From: Candidatus Nitrosopolaris nunavutensis
GTDB taxonomy: Archaea > Thermoproteota > Nitrososphaeria > Nitrososphaerales > Nitrososphaeraceae
DNA length: 10,125 bases
Direction: 5' to 3'
Assembly (NCBI GenBank): GCA_002501855.1
Contig: DAOM01000133.1
Location: forward strand, 3,118-13,242
The first letter of the stretch is position 1, and the number at the start of each line of letters is the position of its first letter. The position numbers were made by a program, and so were the translations under genes. Below, piece by piece: positions 1-7,661 of this stretch. A model generated the notes under the pieces. That model searched no databases and had not been told where the DNA came from. It worked only from the letters and a program-made list of their open reading frames with translations.

Positions 1-97
1 AGCTGGTAATATGTCAAACGCTGTAACTAAGCTCGGCCAAGCGGTTGGTGGCGGTCTTAAGGGCCTCGGTAATCTGATATCACCGGGTAAAAAGTAA
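1..97 (+). CDS. C-terminal end of a small Gly-rich protein (5' end outside window)
   Basis: An open frame enters from the left edge (codons in phase with position 2) and stops at TAA 95-97. The visible tail of 31 residues is rich in Gly, Leu, Lys and Val, with an amphipathic look (VTKLGQAVGGGLKGLGNLI) and a basic end PGKK. The stretch is clearly richer in G+C than the DNA after it, and a hairpin plus T-run follows eight bases later; both support a real gene end. A similar layout (short helix, Gly/Lys-rich tail) occurs in the small membrane protein at 5605-5841, but I cannot show homology. The function is not recognisable. Only the tail is visible, so family assignment is not possible. Confidence 0.45.
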   Translation, partial: AGNMSNAVTKLGQAVGGGLKGLGNLISPGKK

Positions 98-104
98 AAA
101 ACTC

Positions 105-146
105 TTGTTGCTATATTAGTGTATAGCAACAAACAATTAATTTTTT
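105..146 (+). terminator. Hairpin plus oligo-T terminator
   Basis: Perfect 11-bp inverted repeat: TTGTTGCTATA (105-115) pairs with TATAGCAACAA (122-132) across a 6-base loop. It is followed by an AT-rich stretch ending in TTTTTT (141-146). It lies just after the stop codon at 95-97, so it probably ends that transcript. Archaeal termination depends mainly on the T-run; the hairpin is an added hint. Confidence 0.6.
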
Positions 147-314
147 AATCTAGCCCTAAGCCGAGAAGTTTTCATCCCCCTCCTTCGGTGAAGATATTAC
201 AACATCAACTCATCAGAATATTGTTTATTGTCTACCATTTTTGATTAGCTTGACTTGTAGCGAAAGACAAGGCATTCTTTCCACATTTTTTTGGTAGCTG
301 GTGAAATCTAATTG

Positions 315-322
315 CTATAAAG
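315..322 (+). promoter_or_regulatory. TATA-like box ahead of the 347-795 reading frames
   Basis: TATAAAGT lies about 25-28 bases before two candidate GTG codons (343 and 347), the spacing expected for archaeal leaderless transcription. Sequence match only. The gene it would drive appears decayed. Confidence 0.3.
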
Positions 323-346
323 TATTTGCGTTTAATATGTACGTGA

Positions 347-795
347 GTGCAGAAAAAAAAGAATCCACTAAAACGTGATCAAGCATTAAGTGATGCAACG
401 AATGGACAGATGGGGAAAGAACTTAGAGCCGTGCCTGTACCTGAATCAAGCGAAGCCATTATGCAATATGCCCTGATGGTTCTAGTCCGGTTGGTAATGG
501 AACTTGTGTTGGCCCAGAAATTGGAGGATGTACCTATGGCGCTGACGCGAATGGTAACTGTCAAGGTGTAACTTACCGTGGTGGACCAACTGTCAATGGA
601 TTTGTCCTGTTGCACCACCGACAAACACTTCCATGACACTTCCGCCATTGTGTTGCGAGGCAGCATGGGTATGTATATTGTTATGACTTTGGGCGTGGAG
701 CAGGGAATCAAGGCCTGGGCGATTGCCACCATTGGCTAATGCCGATAAGACAGAAGCCGATAAATATTGTTAGGGTTTTAAGCAGGGACAAATAG
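347..795 (+). pseudogene. Decayed Cys-rich secreted-type protein, split over frames
   Basis: No single frame gives a convincing protein, but adjacent segments in different frames do. A GTG-started frame (347-571) gives a Lys-rich head, then VPVPESSEA. From 469 another frame reads CPDGSSPVGNGTC and then CTYGADANGNCQGVTYRGG, a Cys/Gly/Asn-rich pattern familiar from secreted thaumarchaeal proteins. It breaks at TGA 634. Adding one T near 601 would give NGFCPVAPPTNTSMTLPP in the next frame. From about 655 the first Cys frame again reads plausibly (HGYVYCYDFGRGAGNQGLGD) and stops at TAG 793. The Cys spacing suggests an extracellular, disulfide-containing or repeat protein. The function is unknown. 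The alternative is that this is non-coding and the pattern is chance; no visible signal peptide supports secretion, so confidence is moderate to low. Confidence 0.4.
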
Positions 796-849
796 ATCTA
801 GCCAATCACAACAGCAAAATCATGTGATCAAGTGATGGAGAGAGAATGA

Positions 850-930
850 TTGTCTGACGCTGAACCAAACGATATATCAATTCGTTTCGATGAGGCTACG
901 TTAGAATTGCCGTGTGAAAGACCCCCTTAG
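850..930 (+). CDS. Possible 26-codon ORF (or truncated N-terminus)
   Basis: A TTG-started frame reads LSDAEPNDISIRFDEATLEL and ends in ERPP at TAG 928-930, directly against the end of the convergent MFS gene. A GGAGAG sequence (837-842) sits at a plausible ribosome-binding distance. The peptide is acidic and not low-complexity, so it may be the start of a truncated gene. There is no recognisable family and the start codon is weak. Listed only as a possibility. Confidence 0.18.
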   Translation: MSDAEPNDISIRFDEATLELPCERPP

Positions 931-2193
931 TTAATCTTTAATATCATACCGTTTAAGCTGTAAATATAATGCTATGTCGTATACAATTTTTAATAATCCT
1001 CCCAATAGGAATGGCGCAAACAATAGCGATACAGATTGCAATATTGAACCTGCTATTGATGGAGATATAGCTTGCGTGATATTCCTAGAGATGTTTGTTA
1101 TTCCAGCAGCTGCAGTCCTTTCATCCTCCTTAACCACTGCAACAATATATGATTGTCTTGTAGGAACATCCATTTGTGATAGAGCCATTCTGGCGAGATA
1201 GAACGCTATGGCTATTGGAAGAGTAGGAGAAAATGCAACAAGTATTAATAGAATGTTAGAGGGTAAATGGGTGAAGACCATTGTATTAATCAAACCTATT
1301 CTATCTGCAATTTTAGCTGATGCAAGAAATGAAAATGCAGTAAGAACCCCCGCAATCGAGAATATATAAGATAACAAAGTCAAATCTGCTCCAAATTTTG
1401 TAAAAAACCAAAGTGATACAATGCTTTGTATAACAAAGCCACCACCGAAAGAGTCAATAGCAAAAAGACCCGATAATTTAGCGACAATTTTTTTTGATGT
1501 TGGTGACAGAGTTTGTGTTAAAGGTTTTGGTATTCTTTTCTCATCTTGGTCTTCTCCTCCTCCTTCTCTTCCCTGCATTAGCTCTACCCTTTTGGATAGT
1601 GAAAGGTAAATTCCCAACACGCCTATCCCTAAAATGCTATATCCAAGGAAGAGTAGTCTAATAGAGTCAATTTGGTTCAATCCATATTGATGTTGAATAA
1701 TTTCTGGTAAGCCCGAAACTAGAACGCCTGCCGACATCGCAAATGTTCCGACCATATTGTAAAAGGCAAAGAGTGTATTTCTTTTCTTTGTATCCTTTAC
1801 TGTTTGAGGGAGCACGGCTTGTTCTATAGAAAGGAATGCACCTGTTTCAGTTCCAGTAACATTAATTGTTCCAATTAAGCCGGCTACAATTAATGCAATG
1901 TAATTAGATGTGACAAAAAATATGACGCCTGAAATAGCCATCATTATAGCATAGATAACTAGCATTTTCCTTCTGCCTATTCTATCCGCATAAAAGCTTG
2001 CCACGAGAGTAAATATTACGCTATTTATTAATGTAGAAGTAAGTATTAGACCAATCAAAAATCCATCAAATCCTATTAATTTTAGATAAATTGAAATAAC
2101 AATACTTAGAAACCCATACGCAAATGTTCTAAGTATTCGTGCAGCCAATAGCAGCCTTCCATCCTTTGAAATCCATTGGAATGAATATAACAC
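931..2193 (-). CDS. Major facilitator superfamily (MFS) transporter, intact
   Basis: A 420-residue integral membrane protein with about 12 hydrophobic helices, the usual size for a DHA1-like MFS carrier. The family moves small solutes or drugs across the cytoplasmic membrane, usually coupled to an ion gradient; the substrate cannot be read here. The MFS motif A is clear in the loop after helix 2 (residues 67-77, FYADRIGRRKM), with a degenerate copy in the second half (about 291-300, ASAKIADRIG). The central cytoplasmic loop (about 203-236) is polar and charged (REGGGEDQDEKR) and separates the two six-helix halves. The start is GTG at 2193. A TAGGAG sequence lies upstream at 2205-2210, rather far (about 11 bases), and a TATA-like box at 2243-2256. 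It is co-directional with the ABC permease remnant 70 bases upstream. There is no frame break over 1.26 kb, unlike its neighbours. Confidence 0.88.
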   Translation of the reverse strand: MLYSFQWISKDGRLLLAARILRTFAYGFLSIVISIYLKLIGFDGFLIGLILTSTLINSVIFTLVASFYADRIGRRKMLVIYAIMMAISGVIFFVTSNYIALIVAGLIGTINVTGTETGAFLSIEQAVLPQTVKDTKKRNTLFAFYNMVGTFAMSAGVLVSGLPEIIQHQYGLNQIDSIRLLFLGYSILGIGVLGIYLSLSKRVELMQGREGGGEDQDEKRIPKPLTQTLSPTSKKIVAKLSGLFAIDSFGGGFVIQSIVSLWFFTKFGADLTLLSYIFSIAGVLTAFSFLASAKIADRIGLINTMVFTHLPSNILLILVAFSPTLPIAIAFYLARMALSQMDVPTRQSYIVAVVKEDERTAAAGITNISRNITQAISPSIAGSILQSVSLLFAPFLLGGLLKIVYDIALYLQLKRYDIKD

Positions 2194-2242
2194 TGATTTC
2201 CCGTCTCCTAGCTACTGATATTGCAGTACGCCCTATTACACA

Positions 2243-2256
2243 AAAAAATTATACTT
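2243..2256 (-). promoter_or_regulatory. TATA-like box for the MFS gene
   Basis: On the minus strand this reads AAGTATAATTTTTT. A start site about 26 bases downstream would fall near 2224, leaving a leader of about 30 bases that includes the possible ribosome-binding TAGGAG. The T-run may also end transcripts from the permease remnant just upstream. Confidence 0.35.
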
Positions 2257-2263
2257 GGTAAAG

Positions 2264-2722
2264 TCATTCCTCTACTGCATATCTCTTACTAGCCAGATCC
2301 ATCAGATTTTTTGTTAATATTATTCCAAATATTGTCGCTACAATAGCAAAGAGAAGCGATGAGGCCCTTGCTGCAATAACTGTATGTCCCTTAGCTACAT
2401 TCGAGGTAATTAGCTTCATCATTCCTAGGTGAACTTGAAGTGTAAGGCTACTGTTTATGTGAGGCCGATACTCTGCAACTGCGAGTCCTCCCCATGAACT
2501 ATTAATAGTACTTGAAAGACCTGCAGTTAGATACTGAAATTTAGCCGGTAGAATTATACTCCTTAAGTCAGTAAACAGTTTTGGTTTGTGATCCCGCATT
2601 ACCAATATTCGAATTGTCGGATGTGTAATTTTAAAATTATTCTCAAGAATAGAATTTATCTGTCTCAAAGCCCATACGTGTAGCTCAAACCCTTCAATAC
2701 ACCCTTGAGCTTTGTTTTTCAT
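2264..2722 (-). pseudogene. C-terminal remnant of a NitT/TauT-type ABC transporter permease
   Basis: The 152-codon frame ends like the inner-membrane permease of nitrate/sulfonate/taurine-type ABC importers. Residues 57-85 carry the ILP end of the EAA loop, then a segment containing GLSSTINSSWGGLAVAEY, which is typical of this family. A last hydrophobic helix (about 121-139) and the tail KNLMDLASKRYAVEE follow. Full permeases are much longer (about 250 residues, or over 500 in two-domain forms) with five or more helices. Here everything upstream of about residue 45 lacks helices and does not look like a permease (ELHVWALRQINSIL), so the EAA-G part of the loop that docks on the ATPase is gone. 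No ATPase or binding protein lies nearby. I infer a 5'-truncated, non-functional relic. The family call is solid; the exact substrate is unknown. Confidence 0.7.
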
Positions 2723-2832
2723 TATTTAACTTCATGTGATATGCTAACCAACACAACGAAGCGAGGACTTTATCGAACGTCTAAGTTGCTAAGACAAAAA
2801 CTGCGAGGTAATTGAGTATTCTCAGCGTTTAA

Positions 2833-3380
2833 TCATTTAATAAAATGAATCGTACTGTTTGTTGTTGCATCTTTTGCTATTCTCTTCACTGTCGTCCAGC
2901 TTCGAGTGGTAGCCGAAACTCCAAGTCTTGTCTCAATAAAGTTGTTTGGAAAGCCAAATCTTCCATTTTTCCTGCGAGCTAAACTGAATGCCTCACGGTT
3001 TGTCATGAAGATGACCTCAACATCCATGTCAGGAGAGTTGAGCGGAGGTCTGATTTTCCTTGAAGGTTCCTCTGATAGGAAAGTGACGAACAGTTTGGTA
3101 GTTTGAGACTTTATGTCTTTGAATGGATTCAATTCTATAATCTCCTCGACTTGAGACATATTTCGCAAGAATACTTTGACATCACCCTCTAGCACTCATT
3201 GAATTCTCTATGAATTCCTTTGATAATGGCATTCGAATCTATTTCTGAAGTCTCAAAAATGATATTACCGCTGTTTATGTAGCTTCTTACATTGTTGAAT
3301 CCTAAAGATAAGAACATTTGACGCAGGTCTTCTACTTTCACCAAGTTGTGTCCGCGCAAGAGAGCTACATACTGAGTCAA
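2833..3380 (-). pseudogene. DUF1697 family protein gene, frameshifted
   Basis: Two overlapping minus-strand frames together give one DUF1697 protein of about 183 residues, close to the family's normal length. The first (3189-3380, TTG start) reads MTQYVALLRG, then HNLVKVEDLRQMFLSLGFNN and VRSYINSGNIIFE. The second (2833-3195) continues with DVKVFLRNMSQVEEIIELNP, then FMTNREAFSLA and LGVSATTRSWTTVKRI, the usual family C-terminus. They join at about 3189-3200, where loss of one base would explain the break. The family N-terminus usually has a motif like LLRGINVGG before the HN; here LLRG runs straight into HN, as if five codons were deleted in frame. The family's biochemical role is not established. 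A TATA-like box precedes the gene. Two independent lesions suggest a real pseudogene. Confidence 0.78.
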
Positions 3381-3416
3381 TTAATGGAATTCTTCGAGAA
3401 ACGTAACCCTTAATCA

Positions 3417-3428
3417 ATCTTTATAGAT
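3417..3428 (-). promoter_or_regulatory. TATA-like box for the DUF1697 gene
   Basis: Reads AATCTATAAAGA on the minus strand, about 40 bases before the TTG start at 3380. A TAA lies in frame directly before that TTG, so the start cannot be further upstream. The predicted transcript would have a leader of about 15-20 bases. Confidence 0.35.
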
Positions 3429-3545
3429 TTTTTCTGTTACCCAGCAAGTAGCAACGGAAAAAATAGCTTGACAATAGCTGACCAAGACTCGGTTAGAAAT
3501 GAAGAATGTTACGAAAGCTTAAGTCAGATTTCAGTAAAGAATCAG

Positions 3546-3556
3546 TTAAATTTTAG
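3546..3556 (+). promoter_or_regulatory. TATA-like box for the phosphoesterase gene
   Basis: TTAAATTTTAG is centred about 24 bases before ATG 3574, the spacing expected for a leaderless archaeal mRNA. This supports ATG 3574 as the original start. No Shine-Dalgarno sequence is seen. Confidence 0.35.
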
Positions 3557-3573
3557 ATAGAATCTCTTTGTGA

Positions 3574-5060
3574 ATGGACAATAATATGACGAGAGCAGGG
3601 AGAACAGAATGTTCATCATTCCAGACAGGCAAAGCCAAGACAATTGTTAAGAATAGATTACAGTTTGTTGTAGGAATTACTGTTTCTTTGTTCTTCGTAG
3701 CAGCCTTGGTCGCAGCTAGCATAATTTTACCATTAGCATACGCACAGCAGATTAGATCCATCAACAACCCTGCTACAAATCCTATAAACCACATAGTAGT
3801 AATTATGCAAGAAAATCGAAGTTTTGATAATTATTTTGGTACATATCCTGGTGCTAATGGGATATCTAAAGGGACATGCGTACCCTTATCTCCTGACAAT
3901 CCAAGTGTAGGTTGTGTAAAACCATTTCTTTCTACTGATGTTATTTCAGGAGATTTACCCCATGGTTATCAATCATCGTGGTTGGATACGATAATGGTAA
4001 GATGGATGGTTTTATGGTAGGCGAAAATGAAAATCCTAAAACTATGACCTATTATGATAATAAAACAATACCATACTATTGGGATCTAGCAAAAAACTAT
4101 GTCTTAGCTGATAACTTTTACTCTTCTGTTCTATAGTTTGCCAAACCATTGGTATGCTCTTGCTGGTCAAGCACCAGCTACATCAATGTTTTATTTTATG
4201 CATAGACCACCAAATAATGACATCTTAAACCAGCAAGAAAATGCTAGTACGATTGCAGGTGGTAATCCAAATGCTGCAGCAAATTTTGGGGTTAATCCCA
4301 ATCCAACATCCACCAATTTAAGGGATGAAGTAGCAAGAGTATATCTCGAAGAGTCCAATCTAACCAAGACTGTTGCAGATCTATTTATGAATGATACCTA
4401 CAATATTACATGGAAATATTACGACCATTTGATTCGAGCAGGTAACTATAAAGCTGCGGTAAGTAGTGGACGTGCATTTGAGTTCTGGAATCCATTTTCT
4501 GCAAAAGGCAGTACGTATACTCCAGCATACGCTCCACACTTTGTAAACAGAGCACAAATATTTACTGATCTAAAGAGTGGCGACTTTCCTCAAGTTTCAT
4601 GGGTTACTCCAAGCTTTCCTATTAGTGAACACCCTCCAGCAAATATCACATCTGGAATGAACTGGGTAAAAGACCTAATAAATGCCATAATGAGCAGTCC
4701 TTATTGGAATAGTACTGCAATAATATTAACATGGGATGATTATGGTGGATTCTATGACCATGTGCCCCCACCTCAAATAGATAAATATGGTCTAGGCTTA
4801 GAATGCCAACTCTTATAATTTCACCGTATGCTAAACCAGGATATATTGACCATACGCAGTATCAGTTCGAGTCTATGCTAAAGTTCATCGAGTGGCGCTT
4901 TAGCCTTCAACCTCTAACTGAAAGAGATCTTCATGCGAACAATCTTTTAAACGCATTCGACTTTAGCCAGAAGCCTCTTCCACCACATGTAGTCCCATTG
5001 ACAGGAGCGGAGTTAAGCGCAATTCGTCCATACATAAATCTCGTAAGGACTATCGATTAA
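3574..5060 (+). pseudogene. Phospholipase C / acid phosphatase-type phosphoesterase gene with three frame breaks
   Basis: Four consecutive frame segments together give one secreted phosphoesterase of about 495 residues (Pfam Phosphoesterase, PF04185, the family of non-haemolytic phospholipase C and AcpA). Segment 1 (3574-about 3986) has a basic N-terminus, a hydrophobic signal/anchor (about residues 31-55) ending LAYAQ, then INHIVVIMQENRSFDNYFGT, the family's metal-site start motif. Segment 2 (about 3987-4133) reads YDNGKMDGFMVGE and then [18 protein letters not shown]. Segment 3 (4138-about 4801) has [13 protein letters not shown] and the metal-site motif [14 protein letters not shown]. Segment 4 (about 4803-5060) has [20 protein letters not shown] and the family C-terminus. 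Breaks at about 3985, 4134 and 4801 each fit net loss of one or two bases. The intact enzyme would cleave phosphate esters outside the cell. All main motifs survive, so decay is recent, or the breaks are sequence errors. Confidence 0.85.
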
Positions 5061-5604
5061 CTTTACCAGCAGGTAGACCAAAACTATGGATCGGGAGAAC
5101 AAAGTTTGGTTTTAAACCTAAGAAACCAAGCCTTTAGTTACTTTGATAATCATTAAGGTTAGGACAAAAACGTTACTGTTTTCTAAAATTATAGGATAAC
5201 TACGTCTGTCTGGCTAATAGATACAGTTAACTCTGTTAATCCGAATATCAATTATATTATCTGATTACGATGGACTCTCCAGCAGATAAATGAAAAACTA
5301 GTATTATAATAACAGCCTATCCTATGGAATTGCAACCGAGTCAGCCCATTAGATTTAAGCTTTCCAATATCTGTGCGGATACGAGAAAAACAAACACTCG
5401 ATAGTTAGAATTCAATTCTTCTAGTCTAATAAGCTCTACAAGCATATTTATGTAAAGTGTGTTTCTATGGATTGTACTCGTATAGAATGGATACACAGCA
5501 CTCGGATATTATATGAAGGATCTTAATGTTTCTATTTTATTAAATCATCCTAATTCATGCAATTATTAATAATAATCTCAAGTATTTTCATTCATGTTTA
5601 AATA
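5061..5604. other. Stretch without a convincing gene
   Basis: AT-rich DNA between the broken phosphoesterase and the small membrane protein. It holds one small hairpin (5105-5130) and a 26-codon plus-strand ORF at 5324-5404 (MELQPSQPIRFKLSN...), which resembles nothing I know and lacks a well-placed promoter. No tRNA, repeat array or homologous fragment was seen on either strand. Confidence 0.5.
5105..5130 (+). repeat. Small inverted repeat after the phosphoesterase stop
   Basis: TTGGTTT (5106-5112) pairs perfectly with AAACCAA (5123-5129) around a 10-base loop, with one further G-U pair outside (5105/5130). It begins 45 bases after the stop at 5058-5060. It could be a 3'-end hairpin, but no T-run follows, so a terminator role is weakly supported. 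Confidence 0.3.
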
Positions 5605-5841
5605 TTAAGGCACTGTTTTATTAGAAAATGATCCTGTGGCTGGTTTGGTAGTATTTTGGGTTGAAAGATTTTTTACAACACCTCCAAATGATTGTTTTGC
5701 TTGGTCGGTAATATTTTTCACAATCGATGTAAGACCAACTTTATCCGCACCCTTCTTAACACCTGCAAAGAATGTTTGCCATCCTAGCCCCATTATAGCC
5801 AAAATTACGACAGCGATTACTATCCATGTAATTACCCCCAT
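5605..5841 (-). CDS. Small single-helix membrane protein
   Basis: A 78-residue protein from ATG 5841: one N-terminal membrane helix (MGVITWIVIAVVILAIMGLG, residues 1-20), then WQTFFAGVKKGADKVG, then an amphipathic Gln/Lys/Thr-rich tail ending FSNKTVP. The frame extends upstream to a GTG at 5928, but the added 29 residues contain no family-like sequence and would bury the helix. The internal ATG gives the usual architecture (helix at the very N-terminus). I believe similar short proteins (an IxxxGLGWQTFF-type stretch after one helix) are common in Nitrososphaera-type genomes; their function is unknown. The topology suggests membrane anchoring with an exposed polar tail. A weak TATA-like stretch lies at about 5884-5895 on the minus strand. 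It is 200 bases downstream of the amidase gene, with a terminator between, so it is probably transcribed separately. Confidence 0.68.
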   Translation of the reverse strand: MGVITWIVIAVVILAIMGLGWQTFFAGVKKGADKVGLTSIVKNITDQAKQSFGGVVKNLSTQNTTKPATGSFSNKTVP

Positions 5842-5990
5842 AGAACTAACCCCGATGAAGGCATCGCTAGTAAATGAACATATGCCTATTTTAACGGTTA
5901 TGGAGACACTCACTAGTTTGATTATCACGAAAGAAATTTACGGCAGGGTTGATCTCTTATCTTTATCCATCGGTGTATACTTAAGATGAC

Positions 5991-6032
5991 CAATATAATA
6001 AAAAAACTTTTCGACTACCAGACGTAAGCTGG
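5991..6032 (-). terminator. Terminator of the amidase gene
   Basis: On the minus strand, about 35 bases after the amidase stop (6042-6044), a run of seven T (6000-6006) continues into TATTATATTG. A short CCAG/CTGG stem (6018-6021 with 6029-6032) precedes it. Oligo-T is the main archaeal termination signal. Confidence 0.5.
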
Positions 6033-6041
6033 ATGAGCTTT

Positions 6042-7487
6042 TTAAGAGGTAAAAGGAGAAGGCGGCATGAATTTAATCTCCTTGCTATTTATGCATTCAT
6101 AATTATACGCTACTGACAGTATTTTTTCTTCTCTAAACGGAGGACCAATCATTTGTACTGCTACTGGCATATTATCTTTAGTTAATCCTATGGGAATACT
6201 AACTGCAGGAAAACCAGTGCTATTAAATACTATAGTATTCCTAAGTAAAGCTTCTCTAGTTTGCAAAACAGTACCGCAAATTTCAGAGACCGCTAATTCA
6301 TCGAATCTAGGAGCGGGAATGATAGTTGTTGGAACAGCGATAATCTCAATTTTGTGTCTTAACATGGCTAGAATCTCCTTTTTTAATTCCTCATTTATGA
6401 TTCTCATGGCATGTATGTAATCAACCGCAGATATTTTTGTTCCTTGAATTAGCATCTCTCTTACTTCTTCGCTATAATCTTCCTTTCTTGTCTTTAACCA
6501 ATGCGCATGTATTTCTGATGCCTCCGCATACCTTATTTTTCTCCAAGTGTTGTAGTATCTTTCAGTATTTTGAAGATCTAGATCAAATACTTTATACCCT
6601 AATGACTTTATACTTTCCAAAAACTGATAAAACAGACTTTCAACTTCCGGATGCACATAATCAAAGAAATACTCCTTCGGTACTCCAATAGATATACCTC
6701 CAAAATCGGATGTTTCAATAATTTTCGTATAGGGAGGCACTTTTTTGTGATTGGAAATGTAATCTAACGAATCCCACCCAGATATACATTCTAATACAGC
6801 AGCTGCATCCCATGCGCTCCTAGTAACGCACCCAACATGATCCAAAGACGGTGCCAGAGGCACAATGCCATACTTACTAACCCTTCCGTATGTAGGTTTT
6901 AGTCCAACTACCCCGCAGAGTGATGATGGAACTCTGATGGACCCTCCAGTATCGGTTCCTAAAGATACACAAGCCATCCCAGTTGAAACTGCAACAGCAG
7001 AACCGCCACTTGAACCACCTGATATTCTTGACATATTCCAAGGGTTTTTCGTGTTACCGTAAAAGGGATTCACTCCGGTAATTCCAGATGCAAATTCATT
7101 CAAATTGTTGGTACCGAGTAAAATTGCACCAGCTTCCTTAATTTTCTTAATACAAGTTGCATCAGTTTTTGGAATATATTCCGACAATATTCTTGAGCCT
7201 CCGGTGCATCTAATATCTTTTGCATAAATAATATCTTTTATTGAAAATGGAATGCCATGCAAAGGCCCTCGATAGTTTCCTTGACTAATCTCCCTTTCAG
7301 CTATTCGTGCATTGTTATATGCATCTTCCTCATCGATAATAGTTATAAATGCGTTAAGTGATGGATTGAATTTCCTAATTCTATCAAAGCAAAACTCGAT
7401 CAGATCTACAGGTGATATTTCATTGGTCTTTATTTTCTCTGACAAATGTTTAACAGAGAATAAAGAAAATTGTAATCCTTTTACCAT
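6042..7487 (-). CDS. Amidase-signature family enzyme (GatA-like amidase), intact
   Basis: A 481-residue enzyme of normal family length with the complete Ser-cisSer-Lys triad: Lys84 in GIPFSIKDI, cis-Ser159 in the GGSSGGSAVAV loop (157-167) and nucleophile Ser183 in TDTGGSIRVPSS (178-189). The 24-residue spacing between the serines matches GatA and FAAH. The family hydrolyses amides or transfers the released ammonia. GatA of tRNA amidotransferase belongs here, but the C-terminal half (EASEIHAHWL about 330, SAVDYIHAMRIINEELKKE, VPTTIIPAPRF, FPAVSIPIGL, PVAVQMIGPPF) resembles stand-alone amidases more, and no gatB or gatC lies nearby. I therefore do not assign gatA. It is probably cytoplasmic; the substrate is unknown. 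ATG 7487 follows a TATA-like box with almost no leader. There is no frame break in 1.45 kb. Confidence 0.88.
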   Translation of the reverse strand: MVKGLQFSLFSVKHLSEKIKTNEISPVDLIEFCFDRIRKFNPSLNAFITIIDEEDAYNNARIAEREISQGNYRGPLHGIPFSIKDIIYAKDIRCTGGSRILSEYIPKTDATCIKKIKEAGAILLGTNNLNEFASGITGVNPFYGNTKNPWNMSRISGGSSGGSAVAVSTGMACVSLGTDTGGSIRVPSSLCGVVGLKPTYGRVSKYGIVPLAPSLDHVGCVTRSAWDAAAVLECISGWDSLDYISNHKKVPPYTKIIETSDFGGISIGVPKEYFFDYVHPEVESLFYQFLESIKSLGYKVFDLDLQNTERYYNTWRKIRYAEASEIHAHWLKTRKEDYSEEVREMLIQGTKISAVDYIHAMRIINEELKKEILAMLRHKIEIIAVPTTIIPAPRFDELAVSEICGTVLQTREALLRNTIVFNSTGFPAVSIPIGLTKDNMPVAVQMIGPPFREEKILSVAYNYECINSKEIKFMPPSPFTS

Positions 7488-7514
7488 AGTTGTTGTGGTG
7501 TTCTCGTGATTGGA

Positions 7515-7528
7515 CTTTTTAAATTTTT
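7515..7528 (-). promoter_or_regulatory. TATA-like box for the amidase gene
   Basis: The minus strand reads AAAAATTTAAAAAG, placing a start site about six bases before ATG 7487, a near-leaderless mRNA. No ribosome-binding sequence is seen, which fits. Confidence 0.4.
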
Positions 7529-7623
7529 ACGCTGGGTCACTATGATTTGAATAGACATAGTACGTGGTTACACGATATGTCAGGCTAAAAGAAATTCAAG
7601 TATTTCGCTGGTACTTTACTCAA

Positions 7624-7632
7624 ATAAAAAAA
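7624..7632 (-). terminator. Oligo-T terminator of the His-rich protein gene
   Basis: Seven T in a row on the minus strand (7626-7632) begin about 30 bases after the stop codon at 7662-7664. No strong hairpin precedes it. Confidence 0.42.
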
Positions 7633-7661
7633 TACTGGAGATTTTTGGTACTCAGATGATA

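Noticed and set aside
379..732. 117-codon minus-strand ORF
   Set aside because: Its translation is Ser/Thr/Ile-rich without domains, and the opposite strand carries better Cys/Gly-rich coding signatures. Treated as antisense to the relic, though not fully excluded.
3574..5060. Programmed ribosomal frameshifting in the phosphoesterase gene
   Set aside because: Three separate shifts would be needed, with no slippery heptamers or downstream structures seen at the joins, and the family is normally encoded in one frame.
5324..5404. 26-codon plus-strand ORF in the phosphoesterase downstream region
   Set aside because: No homology signal, and the TATA-like sequence is too close to the ATG for archaeal spacing. 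Likely chance.
5842..5928. 29-residue upstream extension of the small membrane protein (GTG 5928)
   Set aside because: It lacks family-like sequence and would place the membrane helix internally; ATG 5841 gives the expected architecture.
6042..7487. Naming the amidase gatA
   Set aside because: The triad fits the whole amidase-signature family. The C-terminal half looks like stand-alone amidases and no gatB or gatC is nearby.
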